A stretch of 41,670 nt of DNA from Phycisphaerales bacterium UBA7800 (GCA_002480565.1 DLCK01000022.1:1-41670); one strand, 5' to 3'. Shown: positions 7,234 to 16,689, counted from the first letter of the stretch. The notes: generated by a model from the sequence alone, not told the origin. Made by a program: numbers and translations.

Positions 7234-8553
7234 TCAGGCAGCGATAGAACCACTGTGTTGCTCACAAGGCAGGATCAATTCAAAACAACTGCCTTTGCCC
7301 GGTTCACTGGTGAGTTGAATATCACCACCAATTCGTCGCGCCAATTTTCGACTGATACTCAAGCCAAGTCCAACACCACCGAATTCACGTGACGATGAAT
7401 TGTCACCTTGATGAAAATGGTCAAAGATAAATTGATGTTCCGAAGGCTCTATTCCAAGCCCTGTATCTTTGACACGGTAATGCAAGAAATATGATGAAGC
7501 TCTCTTCTGCCAATGTACAGACAACTCGACAGTGCCCTTCACGGTGAACTTGATGGCATTGTCGACAAGCAGTTCCAGAATCATTTGCAACCAATTGCTT
7601 TCGAGCATGAGCTGCTCTGGCAAAAGCTGCTCCTTACATGGCAACACGGTCAGTTCAAGCCCTGCATCATTGGCCTTATCCAATTGCTTGGCAAAAACCT
7701 TGTTAAGGATCACACTCGGATCGATTAAGACAAATTCAGGATTCAACTCACTGGATTCAATTTGAGTCAAAAGAAGAATATTCTCCAACACATCCAGTAA
7801 CGATTGGCCATTGTCAAAGATACTGCGTGCAAAACGTCGGTGTTCGTCTGCTAATTGCACATCGTCACGCATCAGGTCTGCAAACCCCATGATGATGGCC
7901 AAAGGTGTCCGCAGTTCATGGGTCATATTGGCCAGGAAATGTCCTTTGGCATCATCGGCTGCCATGGCCTTGTCGCGTGCATCTTCGAGTTCCGCCATGA
8001 TGCATGCGGCATTGACATTGGCCTGAGCCAACTGGTCGATGAGCTGCTGATCATGTTCAGTTGAGTGGAGGATATTGATCCGTTTGGCCTGCTGATTGTT
8101 AATGATCTGCATCCTTGCCATGGAGACAAACAACTGCTGCCACTGTCGTGCGGCCATGGGCTTGCACATTTCCATTACCCGCAATGGATTGGCAAGCTGC
8201 ATCGCCAATTCATCCTGACGCATCATCGCCTGACCGACGTCAAGAATCACCATTTTGATCTGCTGATCCACTTGGGCAAGGTACTGGCAAATTTCCAATT
8301 CTTCACCAGATGACATTTGAGTCAAACTAACAAACAACACCGGCATGGTATTGTTCGCTCGAGCAGATTCAATGATCTGGACATATTCATCAGCATCCTC
8401 AATCACCTGAATCCTGCCAACCCAGGGACGCAGTAAATGCGCAAAGCCATCCTGCATGCAAGCAATCTGCTGCTTGATGGCAATCATATCATCAGTCAGA
8501 ACGATCATGTCCACCTGCTGATGCGTTGGGTCTTGCGAAACTACTTCTGACAC
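7234..8553 (-). CDS. Sensor histidine kinase with degenerate receiver-like N-terminus
   Basis: 439 residues, GTG start at 8553 with GGAG 11 bases before; an ATG at 8508 is an alternative. Residues about 14-130 look like a response-regulator fold (DMIVLTDD, MPVLFVSLTQM, KMVILDVG) without a clear phosphoacceptor aspartate, so this part is probably a signalling or dimerisation domain. A helix or coiled coil at about 140-205 leads into the dimerisation domain with the phospho-accepting H212 in FLANMTHELRTPL. The ATPase domain follows: N332 in the N box (LVDNAIKFT), DTGLGI at 363-368 and GGVGLGLS at 392-399. No membrane span is present, so it senses a cytoplasmic signal. It follows tusA and dsrE2 by 22 bases, which suggests a link to sulfur or redox state. 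No cognate regulator lies next to it. Confidence 0.85.
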   Translation of the reverse strand: MSEVVSQDPTHQQVDMIVLTDDMIAIKQQIACMQDGFAHLLRPWVGRIQVIEDADEYVQIIESARANNTMPVLFVSLTQMSSGEELEICQYLAQVDQQIKMVILDVGQAMMRQDELAMQLANPLRVMEMCKPMAARQWQQLFVSMARMQIINNQQAKRINILHSTEHDQQLIDQLAQANVNAACIMAELEDARDKAMAADDAKGHFLANMTHELRTPLAIIMGFADLMRDDVQLADEHRRFARSIFDNGQSLLDVLENILLLTQIESSELNPEFVLIDPSVILNKVFAKQLDKANDAGLELTVLPCKEQLLPEQLMLESNWLQMILELLVDNAIKFTVKGTVELSVHWQKRASSYFLHYRVKDTGLGIEPSEHQFIFDHFHQGDNSSSREFGGVGLGLSISRKLARRIGGDIQLTSEPGKGSCFELILPCEQHSGSIAA

Positions 8554-8575
8554 TGTGAAATGATCTCCAATTAAC

Positions 8576-9166
8576 TTAGATAAAAAGATTCACGCGTGAT
8601 TGTGATGCTCTCTGCATGTAGCTGGCAACACCACCAATTTGAAGTCCGTCAATCAACTCATCGGACCCGATGCCCATTATGTTCATGGCTGTGGAACAGG
8701 CAGTCATTTTCACATCCAGTTCAACCGCCAATTCGAGCATCTGCTTCAAGTCCGGGACGTTCTGCTTTTTCATCAAATGGTTAAACAGCTTGGGGCCGAT
8801 ACCACCGAAATGCATTTTGGATGTCTTGAGTTTCCCAACACCACAAGGCAGCATCCACGCGAGCATACGATGCCAAAGATTCTTGTTACGGTAGACCGCT
8901 TTTTTGCGTAAAGCAGACAAGCCCCAGAACGTGTAATACATCGACACTTCACAGCCCATCGAGGCCGCTCCCGTCGCCAGGAACAAAGCTGCGAGTACCT
9001 TATCCATATCACCGCTGAAGACGACGATGGTCATGTGATCCTCGTCCGTCATGTCCTTCAAATCAGCCACCGACTGTTCACATTGACGTAATTGCGCCAA
9101 GAGTGACTGCATATCGCAGGACGCATCAGAAGCTGACTGGGCATTATCGGTTGATGTCTGTTTCAT
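8576..9166 (-). CDS. DsrE/DsrF/DrsH-like sulfur-relay protein (DsrE2 type)
   Basis: 196-residue cytoplasmic protein of the DsrE2 group, known to work with TusA in transfer of protein-bound sulfur. The core starts near residue 44 (HMTIVVFSGDMDKVLAALFLATGAASMGCEV). The likely active cysteine is C157 in MTACSTAMNIMGI, with a second conserved-looking C108 in MLPCGVGKLK. The first 40 residues are an extra, charged extension. It starts 13 bases after the tusA stop, and the histidine kinase starts 22 bases further on, a tight operon. DsrE2 proteins are often called membrane-associated; here the region at 56-85 is hydrophobic but I see no clear span. Confidence 0.85.
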   Translation of the reverse strand: MKQTSTDNAQSASDASCDMQSLLAQLRQCEQSVADLKDMTDEDHMTIVVFSGDMDKVLAALFLATGAASMGCEVSMYYTFWGLSALRKKAVYRNKNLWHRMLAWMLPCGVGKLKTSKMHFGGIGPKLFNHLMKKQNVPDLKQMLELAVELDVKMTACSTAMNIMGIGSDELIDGLQIGGVASYMQRASQSRVNLFI

Positions 9167-9179
9167 GGAGCATCTTCCC

Positions 9180-9404
9180 TCAGGCGACTTTACGCAACAG
9201 TGCTGTTACCTGCTGAGCTACATCCAATTCAATTAACGTATGACCGAAGCGTTGCGTCCATGCCTTGATGTCTGCTTCAAAGGCAGGATCCGATGCGACA
9301 ACCTTCAGACAGTCCCCTTCATCCAACCCATCCATGGTTCGCTTAATCCGCACCAATGGCATCGGGCAAAACAGTCCAACACAGTCTAATTCAACTGTTT
9401 TCAT
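9180..9404 (-). CDS. tusA: TusA-family sulfur carrier protein
   Basis: Small sulfur carrier of 74 residues from the ATG at 9404; a GTG one codon earlier is less well placed behind GGAG. The signature CPMP in CVGLFCPMPLVRIKRTM (general CPxP) holds the cysteine that carries persulfide sulfur. The TusA beta-alpha fold follows through DCLKVVASDPAFEADIKAW. In other bacteria TusA delivers sulfur for tRNA thiolation, molybdenum cofactor or sulfur oxidation. First gene of the tusA - dsrE2 - histidine kinase operon, which points to a sulfur-trafficking or sensing role rather than general tRNA modification. The family is certain; the physiological role is inferred. Confidence 0.9.
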   Translation of the reverse strand: MKTVELDCVGLFCPMPLVRIKRTMDGLDEGDCLKVVASDPAFEADIKAWTQRFGHTLIELDVAQQVTALLRKVA

Positions 9405-9550
9405 CACTTGACTCCAATAAATACACTAAGGCAGGTATAGATTTATCGGATTAATTTGCAGGTCAGTTCAACTGTAGAATATTGATTGGACGTATAACAT
9501 CCATTACATCACAGATGCAATCGTTATCCGGTCGTTACGCTGATGTGTAT

Positions 9551-10009
9551 TTAGGAAGAAGGCAAATCGTCGGAGCCATCTTCACCAAGCTCAAACGTGC
9601 CACCGTCGGAGGATTGCGGGCAGACCTCGTCAAGCACAAGCTCAGAAACGTAAATCGGAACCTCAACAGCAACACCAAGCGCAATGGCATCACTGGGACG
9701 ACTATCAACTTCGATGGTTTGACCATCACGATCAAGAATCAATGATGCGAAGAAAGTATGATCCTGTAAATCGCGGATGAGAATTGATTTGATCTTGGCT
9801 CCCAAATGACCAATCACCGATGCGAGCAGTTCATGGGTCTGAGGGCGAGGTGGCGTCTTACCCATAAGACGACGCTCAATGGCCATCGCCTCGTTTGGAC
9901 CGATGACAATGGGAAATACGCGGTCCCCCTCCACTTCTCGAAGCTCAAGAATATGGGATTCATATTCCTCACGAATGAGTATCCGAGCCAGTTCCATCTG
10001 CACTGCCAT
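9551..10009 (-). CDS. Bifunctional nuclease (BFN/DUF151) domain protein
   Basis: 152 residues from the ATG at 10009, preceded by AAAGGA at 6 bases; an earlier start at 10048 lacks this. The BFN domain covers most of the protein: VFPIVIGPNEAMAIERRL, THELLASVIGHLGAKI and the family hallmark VDSRPSDAIALGVAVEVPIYV. The last 25 residues are acidic and likely disordered. Members with this short single-domain form are common in planctomycetes and actinobacteria; nuclease activity has been reported for a plant member, but the bacterial role is not settled. It precedes tusA by about 145 bases and may be a separate transcript. Confidence 0.85.
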   Translation of the reverse strand: MAVQMELARILIREEYESHILELREVEGDRVFPIVIGPNEAMAIERRLMGKTPPRPQTHELLASVIGHLGAKIKSILIRDLQDHTFFASLILDRDGQTIEVDSRPSDAIALGVAVEVPIYVSELVLDEVCPQSSDGGTFELGEDGSDDLPSS

Positions 10010-10365
10010 GCTGCATCCTTTCGGTGACCTGCATCGTAACCGAATCAACCGATCGTAGCGAGTAATAACGCCAGGGATGCACTTGAAAAATCACTCCTGC
10101 CAGCTCAATTTAGTTGCGATCCTCCCAAGCAGAAGCCATTAGGTATAAATAAGGAAATTATTTTGTCACATTGCAGAAATACAACAAAGCTACCCTGATC
10201 GACATAAACCACTTATTTTCGGACTTTTCCATAACCCTATCACCTTAATATGGTTACACCGAATATCAGGGGCTTAATGTCTTTTAATTTAATTGGCGAT
10301 AAAAAGACTACCCCCCGAGGGTTCGAACGGTACAATGGGTCTGCACGTGGAAGGAGCCCGTCTAT
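10010..10365. other. Divergent intergenic region
   Basis: About 355 bases between the oppositely transcribed BFN and ferredoxin-like genes; promoters for both must lie here. AT-rich stretches occur around 10140-10170 and 10195-10290. A GGTTCGAAC-like string near 10318-10329 recalls a tRNA T-loop, but no tRNA folds around it. I could not assign boxes with confidence. Confidence 0.4.
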
Positions 10366-10656
10366 ATGTCCACTCAAAAACTTCGGTTTTATGTCTGCAG
10401 GGAATGTGGCCCAAAAGGGTTATTTAACAAACTCTGCGCCATGAAGGATCAACTCGCCCAAGAAGGGGTTCCAGTTGAGATTTACCATTCGATTTGCTTA
10501 AGCGCCTGCAAGTTTAATCGGGTCGTGAAAGTCCAAATGCCTGACGGGGAACTCAAGAGTTACTCTGATGCTCAATCGAATGGTTTTCGCAAATGGGATA
10601 ACGAGCCGATGGTTCAACTGACTCATGAATGCATGCCGGTTGGCCAATCCGTTTAA
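10366..10656 (+). CDS. Thioredoxin-like [2Fe-2S] ferredoxin
   Basis: 96-residue cytoplasmic electron carrier. The ATG at 10366 follows GGAAGGAG (10349-10356). The cysteine spacing fits the thioredoxin-fold ferredoxin family: C11 and C24 (twelve residues between), then C44-x3-C48 in SICLSACKFNRVVKVQMPDG. C14 and C89 are extra. The segment after C48 (VVKVQMPDGELKSYSD) matches the usual VVVYPDG strand of these proteins. It stands alone on its strand between the BFN gene and the beta-helix locus, so its partner is unknown. Confidence 0.7.
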   Translation: MSTQKLRFYVCRECGPKGLFNKLCAMKDQLAQEGVPVEIYHSICLSACKFNRVVKVQMPDGELKSYSDAQSNGFRKWDNEPMVQLTHECMPVGQSV

Positions 10657-10788
10657 ACCTGGCTATCAGTCGGGAACCTTTCAAGATGAATCAACTTGTC
10701 GCAATGCCGACACACGAAGCCCAACACGTTTGATGCCGAACATTGTGTGTCGACAATAGCGACCGCTGATTTCAATCATGCATCTAAC

Positions 10789-13221
10789 TTAATAATCGAT
10801 CTCACTGTTGACTCCCACTTCCACATCACTGGTGGTCACCGGATCAATCGCGGTGCCGGTCTGATACTGAGCCTGTGGCGTGATCCAATTCCGCCAGGTA
10901 TTGCCACCCAACGCCAAATTATTGGAAAACGCGCCATAGATCAGGCCTGAGAAAGTCTTGATCAAAGGCATGGTTTGCGTCAGGTCCATGATGTTGTTGC
11001 GCACCACTACGTCCTGTGAAAACTTCAGCGTTGCTACCGGACCACAAGCATTGAAAATGCGATTGTTCTCAATAAGAATCCGATTGAACAAAGGATAATC
11101 CGTCTGTCCCCAGGGTAATGTTGCACCGGCATAAATCAAAGCCCCCTCATACCGCGTGGAGATACTGGCATTCTCAAAAGTGTTGTCCTTGATGAGCACA
11201 TTGCTCGCACCCTGTCCTTCACCCCAGAGATTGTCCACGATCTCAGTGTGCAGTTGGATGCTGGTACTGGTGACGTTTCGGAAGTAGCAGGAACTGATTG
11301 TGGCATCGTGACCGGCAAGCAAAATCGCCCGGCCATTGGTGTACTTGAATTGGCAACCAGAAATGTTGACGTTGCGCGTTTCATAGCGTGTATTGCGCAC
11401 AATCGTCAGATATGACAGGCCCGTCGGGCGAGGCTCGACAAACTTGACGGACATGATCGCTGACGCATCATAAGGATTAGACGTACCACTGAAAACAGGC
11501 TCTTCCTTGACCGTCAATTGAATCCCCGTCGGCGAATAGTCAGGATTATAAAACTCAAGCACATCACCGACATTCACACGCAGTCGATGTTTGGGGCAAT
11601 TATAGAAATGGAACTGATCGGCACTGCCGCCATAGATCAATCCGCCCTGCCAGTTGTTGTCATGCAGGTTAATACAATCATCACCAAGACCTTCAAAAGT
11701 ACACAGTTTGATGACGATATTGCCACCAGTTTCATTGGAATGAATGCCATCAGCAGCAGTAGTCAGCGGATTGCGTGAACCGGTTCGGCGTTTGATATGA
11801 CAGTCGAACACCTGAAAATGGTTCGTCGTCCCAGTATTAAGCCAACCCATACCAGGTAGAGAATAAATAGTCACCCCATCAAATATCACATGCTCTGAAT
11901 TGTATGTCTTAAACGCGATGAGGTTGTAATACAGATGTCGAATACAATAGCTTTTACCGACATGCATATTCATGGCATTTGAGAACGTTGCTGTGATGTG
12001 ATTGCCCGAAGCAGATTTACTCGTGACGTTCATAGCAAGTTTACTACCATCGACTGAACTTAGACGCACCGGATCCATTTCAAATAGACCTATCCATGAT
12101 TGTTGGGATGCAAGTAAGGTTTGTGCTGCATCCAGATCGTTAAAGACAAACTCAACGGTCTTCTGATCGCCGGACATACTCACGACAGTACCCAATGACG
12201 CAATGGGTTTATAGTCCCAATTCCAGTCCAGATAGAGATCAGTGATTTTAAGACGCTTTGCATTGGTGATATTAAAACACTCACCCGTAAACAGGTGTTC
12301 AAATATGAATTCCGAACCTTTGCCATCAATAATCAAATCTTCGACATCATGAATCAGGATCGCAGCACTTGAATACAAACGGTAAACACCGGTTGGGATT
12401 TCGATGGTTTTTTTTCCAGGTATCAATTTAGCATTGTTAATCAGTGTCTGTAATGCTGAAGTATTTTGCTGTGCGACGGTCTGACTTACGGGAGTAGCCC
12501 CATCTGGTCTCATCAGTCCACTTGCCGAGAGAATGGTATGCGTGGTACCTGTGGGTAAATTAATTGGCTCGGAGGTGTATCCGGTAGCCAAAGGCCCCAT
12601 TGTAAAAGGTAAATCTGACACGGGGGTCGCATTTGCCGTAGCCGGCGTCATCACCAATCCGCGTCCTTCTTCGACCATCAGATTGTCAATGATCAGCGAC
12701 CCTGTACCGAGCATGCCAACATAGATAGTCCACGTACCACCGGCTATCGGCGTCAAGTCCAGTGGTAATTCAATGACACGTTCCTCACCGGGAACGCCGG
12801 TAAACTTCTGCCAGATATCATAGGATGTACTTACTGAATTACGTGCGAAGATATAAAAGTATCGCGGCAAAACCGGCGTAGTACTGACACGAAAATCCAT
12901 TACAACTTTAAAATCAGTACCAGACCCCAGATAACTCTCAGGAATAGCAATAAAGTTGTAATACCCGCCACCGCTGGCAATGGTCACCTCAATACTCTGT
13001 CCTCCATCAGGAGCAGCAACCCATTGCGTAGACCAGGGAAACGAACTAGTAGGATGTGTTGCATTATAGAGATTGGTCGGTGACCACACATAGTCTGCTG
13101 CCTTGGAAGTATTCATACAGCAACAAATAATGAGTAAACATATCAGCCAATATCCCAATCGCTGTATTTGAATTGGCTGGCCAGCGCGTTTGGTTTGCAA
13201 TATTACATTCGGTAAGTTCAT
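10789..13221 (-). CDS. Secreted parallel beta-helix carbohydrate-active enzyme (copy B)
   Basis: About 810 residues from the ATG at 13221, which follows AGGG by 7 bases. An in-frame start at 13335 would bury the signal peptide. The signal peptide has a hydrophobic core near residues 23-37 (WLICLLIICCC) and likely ends at the SKA-A site. Residues about 43-190 form a beta-sandwich module (YVWSPTNLYNATHPTSS at its start). The rest is a right-handed parallel beta-helix with repeated N-N and G-rich turns. The central LTTAADGIHSN, LGDDCINLHDNNWQGG and CPKHRLRV motifs resemble GH110-type alpha-galactosidase helices, in which paired aspartates act in catalysis; this is resemblance only. It is strongly similar to the gene at 13432-15861 and follows it by 210 bases. 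Last gene of the GntR module. Confidence 0.7.
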   Translation of the reverse strand: MNLPNVILQTKRAGQPIQIQRLGYWLICLLIICCCMNTSKAADYVWSPTNLYNATHPTSSFPWSTQWVAAPDGGQSIEVTIASGGGYYNFIAIPESYLGSGTDFKVVMDFRVSTTPVLPRYFYIFARNSVSTSYDIWQKFTGVPGEERVIELPLDLTPIAGGTWTIYVGMLGTGSLIIDNLMVEEGRGLVMTPATANATPVSDLPFTMGPLATGYTSEPINLPTGTTHTILSASGLMRPDGATPVSQTVAQQNTSALQTLINNAKLIPGKKTIEIPTGVYRLYSSAAILIHDVEDLIIDGKGSEFIFEHLFTGECFNITNAKRLKITDLYLDWNWDYKPIASLGTVVSMSGDQKTVEFVFNDLDAAQTLLASQQSWIGLFEMDPVRLSSVDGSKLAMNVTSKSASGNHITATFSNAMNMHVGKSYCIRHLYYNLIAFKTYNSEHVIFDGVTIYSLPGMGWLNTGTTNHFQVFDCHIKRRTGSRNPLTTAADGIHSNETGGNIVIKLCTFEGLGDDCINLHDNNWQGGLIYGGSADQFHFYNCPKHRLRVNVGDVLEFYNPDYSPTGIQLTVKEEPVFSGTSNPYDASAIMSVKFVEPRPTGLSYLTIVRNTRYETRNVNISGCQFKYTNGRAILLAGHDATISSCYFRNVTSTSIQLHTEIVDNLWGEGQGASNVLIKDNTFENASISTRYEGALIYAGATLPWGQTDYPLFNRILIENNRIFNACGPVATLKFSQDVVVRNNIMDLTQTMPLIKTFSGLIYGAFSNNLALGGNTWRNWITPQAQYQTGTAIDPVTTSDVEVGVNSEIDY

Positions 13222-13431
13222 GCGTTTCCCTATTCTGGACAAAGTGAGTCTGTGAGATATCCATGTCAACTTGCCTATGAACAAGTGACCAACAGTCAAA
13301 GAATTCGGAAGATCAAACGCAGCCGGTATAAACACATCTCACGGGAGCGTCACATGTAATGCGCCTTTACAGCAAAGCGTTAGCGCACCGACATTGAGCC
13401 CGGAATGTTTGATACTTAATGAAGGATAAAC

Positions 13432-15861
13432 TTATTTAATATGTTCTAATTTATTCGCAGAAACTTTGATACCATGCGTCGTATGAGGATCATGCACGAC
13501 ACCAGAAGGTATCACAGCAGGTGTCCGATACAACCATTTATTTCCGCTAACTTGGACGTCAGACGAAAGGACGTTATAGACTGTCCCCATGTATGGCGTA
13601 CTATTAGCTAAAGGCTTGATGAGTTCAACGGTATTGTTTCGAACGATCACATTCTGCGAAAACATAAATGTCATGGCCGGACCAGCCGCATTGACAAAGT
13701 GATTGCCTTCGACTAGGAAATTCTTAAACAGCGGGTAGTCCGTCGGTCCCCATGGCAGGCGACCACCTGTATAAATCACCGCACCTTCCCAACGCCCTGC
13801 AATATTGGTGTTCCTAAAGAGATTATTACGGATCACCATATTCGACGTGCCATAGCCTTCTGCCCAATGCAGATCAACAATATCCGCCTGAATTTGAATC
13901 GAGTTTCCTACGACATCATCGAAAATATTATTTTCAATGGTCGTATCGTTACCTGCAAAGAGAATACCCCGCCCAAATGTGCGAACTATTTTATTGTTAG
14001 CAATCTTTACATTGTTCGTCCCGAACCGCGTATTAATCACAATGGATAGATAGGACAAATTTTTGGGAACCGTTGAAGTAAAGTTGAGTATAGTCGTCGT
14101 ATTACGAGCATAGGCATTGGGTTTACCTTCATAAACGGGCTCCCCTTTGACAGTCAACTCGACTCCTGCAGGTGAAAAATCTGCATTGAAAAACTTCAGC
14201 GTATCACCTGGCTCAATGCGTAAGCGATGCTTGGGACAGTTCAGGAGTTTGAGCTGCTGATCCGTGTCACCTGCTTTAAGACCGCCCTGCCATGAGTTGT
14301 CGTGCAGATTAATCGCATCATCACCAAGTGCAGTAAACGTACAATTTTCAATAATCAAATCCCCTTTGGATTCACCAGCGTGAATACCATCGGCAGCTGT
14401 GGTTAAAGGATGACGTGAACCGGGTCGACGAATAATATTACAATTATTAAATCGCCAATGATGCGTGGTTCCGGTATTTAGCCACCCCATACCGGGCATG
14501 GAATAAATGGTAATCCCATCGAAAGTCAAATGGCTACACGAACCTGTCTTAAAAGCCGTCATGTTGTAATACAGATGTCGCACCAAGTAGCTACGTCCGA
14601 CAACCAAAGCCTGCTGTCGTTTAAATGTCACAGTAATTTGATTGCCATCCACTGTCATAGCAGGCGTCTTGCTTGCCAAGTGAAATTTCCCAGGTTCAAT
14701 TCGCATACTTCTGTACAAAGTCACCGGGTCAATTGGGTACAAACCCAACCATTGGGATTGTGACACTTTTAATGTTTGCTCGTTATCAAGATCAGCAAAC
14801 TCCATCACAGCTGACTTTCCATCTGCAGAGAGGCTTTTGATCGTACCGATGCTAGCAATGGGTTTATAGTCCCAATTCCAATCAATATAAAGGTCTTTGA
14901 AAACCAGACGATTACAGTGCATTACCAGGAAGCATTCACCATAATAAAGCCTTTGAAAAATAAACTCAGACCCTTGCCCGTCGAAGGTTAAATCATCTAT
15001 CCCATCAACGATCCAGGCAGCCTTGCTTGCAAAACGGTATATCCCTTTAGGGATCAGGATCGTCTTACTGCCGGGAATTCGTTTGGCTTCATTAATCAGA
15101 CGTTGCATTGCAATAGAATTAGCTTGAGCCACATCATCGCTGACAGGCGTATTGCTATCAGGGATAAGTCGGCCCTTTGCAGACAAAACTTTTGCAGTAT
15201 CACTCTTACGCGGCAAATCCACTGTAATGTCTTTATAGCCTGAAGCAGTGGGAATACCTGGCGTTGTCTTTGCAACATCCGATGCGTTGGCAGTCGGTTC
15301 TTGCATTACCATATCACGTCCAGATTTGATCACCAGCTTGTCAATGATGATTGAACCCAACCCCTGGCACCCCATATAGATGGTCCACTTCCCACCTTCA
15401 ATCGGAATCAGATTCATTGGAAAGCGAATGGTCCTTTGCCCATCACCTGGCTCACCAACCCATCGCTGCCAAAGGTCATATGATTGACTCTTACTATTGC
15501 GGGCGAACATGAAAAACGTTCTTGGTAATTCGGTCGATTCAGCAATGCGGAAGGTGATTTCTGCGGTAAATTCCGTCTGTCCCTTTTCCAGTCGATTCTC
15601 TGGAATCACAACATAGTTATAGTAACCAATCCCACGTGTGACAGTCACTTTGATACTTTTGCTACCATCAGGATTATGCACCCAATCTGTACTCCAGGGG
15701 TTGCTACTGGTCGGATGTGTGCCGTTGTAAAGCCCTTGAGGTGACCAGACATACTCACCGCCTTGATCCGCCTGAGTCTCACAGACACAGTTAAGCGAAA
15801 TAACTGCCGAAAAAAGCAGCAGGAATACTGCGTGTGTACTGATATGGATTGATTTACTCAT
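13432..15861 (-). CDS. Secreted parallel beta-helix carbohydrate-active enzyme (copy A)
   Basis: 809 residues with an N-terminal signal peptide (hydrophobic core about 11-24, cleavage near residue 32). An N-terminal beta-sandwich spans about 37-185 (EYVWSPQGLYNGTHPTSSNPW). A linker with a pectate-lyase-like entry (TILIPKGIYRFAS at about 267-279) leads to a right-handed beta-helix to the end. The conserved centre has DGIH at 491-494, paired aspartates D514-D515 and H520 in LGDDAINLHDNSWQGG. The paralogue downstream keeps every one of these, so they are the likely active site. The fold suggests a glycosidase or lyase acting on a galactan- or uronate-type polymer; GH110-like is my best guess. 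SD is weak (GGAA at 11 bases). It lies 174 bases behind the pseudopilin-like gene. Confidence 0.7.
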   Translation of the reverse strand: MSKSIHISTHAVFLLLFSAVISLNCVCETQADQGGEYVWSPQGLYNGTHPTSSNPWSTDWVHNPDGSKSIKVTVTRGIGYYNYVVIPENRLEKGQTEFTAEITFRIAESTELPRTFFMFARNSKSQSYDLWQRWVGEPGDGQRTIRFPMNLIPIEGGKWTIYMGCQGLGSIIIDKLVIKSGRDMVMQEPTANASDVAKTTPGIPTASGYKDITVDLPRKSDTAKVLSAKGRLIPDSNTPVSDDVAQANSIAMQRLINEAKRIPGSKTILIPKGIYRFASKAAWIVDGIDDLTFDGQGSEFIFQRLYYGECFLVMHCNRLVFKDLYIDWNWDYKPIASIGTIKSLSADGKSAVMEFADLDNEQTLKVSQSQWLGLYPIDPVTLYRSMRIEPGKFHLASKTPAMTVDGNQITVTFKRQQALVVGRSYLVRHLYYNMTAFKTGSCSHLTFDGITIYSMPGMGWLNTGTTHHWRFNNCNIIRRPGSRHPLTTAADGIHAGESKGDLIIENCTFTALGDDAINLHDNSWQGGLKAGDTDQQLKLLNCPKHRLRIEPGDTLKFFNADFSPAGVELTVKGEPVYEGKPNAYARNTTTILNFTSTVPKNLSYLSIVINTRFGTNNVKIANNKIVRTFGRGILFAGNDTTIENNIFDDVVGNSIQIQADIVDLHWAEGYGTSNMVIRNNLFRNTNIAGRWEGAVIYTGGRLPWGPTDYPLFKNFLVEGNHFVNAAGPAMTFMFSQNVIVRNNTVELIKPLANSTPYMGTVYNVLSSDVQVSGNKWLYRTPAVIPSGVVHDPHTTHGIKVSANKLEHIK

Positions 15862-16035
15862 GTGTTGAAATTCCGTGCTTAGGTAGAAATAATTTTATTG
15901 AAAGTGCAGGTCATTACTGCGTAATCTTTTTGATCCAATTTGAAGTCGCAAAGCCACAAACCACGGCCATGCTCCATAAAACTTCAGAAGCAAAGACCTA
16001 TATTTTCTGTAGTAAAGAAGTTACTTGAGTATATA

Positions 16036-16689
16036 TCAGTGGGCTTTTTTATAATCGTCGTACCGGAACCAATGGTCTTTGGTAACTGTCGTCTGATCGG
16101 TACTACGCGTTGCTATGGTTGTATCAAAATAAGGGTCAGAGTAATTCTGCACACTGCAATCGATCATCAGAAAGTTCTGTGATTTATTATGCCAATTGAA
16201 AGTGTATTTACTACCTGATCCATCGTAACCAGAACCCCAGCTGCTACCTTGTCCTGATTCAGCCACCAGTATTTTATTTGAGGCATCAAACACACGACTG
16301 AATTTGGTTTGCTTGACGCCTTTCATATCGCCGGAGACAAAAGTCCCGCAGATATAGCTGTAATTAGCAAAGTCCGGCAAGGTTGGGACGATCCGATTAC
16401 CCGGACAGACAAGAGCCCCGTTAAATCCACGTTTCTGGCTAAACTCCTTGGCAACCTGATCTATCCAGAGCTTGCCACTGAGATTAATACCGGGAATGAT
16501 GTAGTCGTCATTGTCCGCAGCATAGACTTGTTCGACCACGCCGATCTGTCGCATGATACTGGCACATTGTATTTTCTTACTCGCTTCTTTGGCCTTCGAC
16601 AAAGCAGGCAAGAGCACAGCCATTAACAGCGAAACAATTGAAATGACAACCAGCAACTCAATGAGTGTAAACGCGCGTTGTCTGGACAT
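16036..16689 (-). CDS. Prepilin-type secreted protein (module 1)
   Basis: 217 residues with a perfect ribosome binding site (AGGAGGT, 7 bases before ATG). The N-terminus RQRA|FTLIELLVVISIVSLLMAVLLPAL is a type IV pilin/type II secretion prepilin signal: cleavage between A6 and F7 by a prepilin peptidase, with the conserved glutamate E11 at +5. The C-terminal part has two cysteines and FNWHNKSQNFLMID, a variant of the H-x9-D-G ending of the large planctomycete and Lentisphaerae pseudopilin families. Such proteins are highly multiplied next to CAZyme genes in these phyla; their task is not established. Here it sits between the GntR-type regulator and two beta-helix enzymes on the same strand. 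Confidence 0.85.
   Translation of the reverse strand: MSRQRAFTLIELLVVISIVSLLMAVLLPALSKAKEASKKIQCASIMRQIGVVEQVYAADNDDYIIPGINLSGKLWIDQVAKEFSQKRGFNGALVCPGNRIVPTLPDFANYSYICGTFVSGDMKGVKQTKFSRVFDASNKILVAESGQGSSWGSGYDGSGSKYTFNWHNKSQNFLMIDCSVQNYSDPYFDTTIATRSTDQTTVTKDHWFRYDDYKKAH

Noticed and set aside
10315..10335. tRNA T-loop-like string GGGTTCGAAC
   Set aside because: The flanking bases do not pair as a T-arm and no acceptor, D-arm or anticodon arm can be placed around it.
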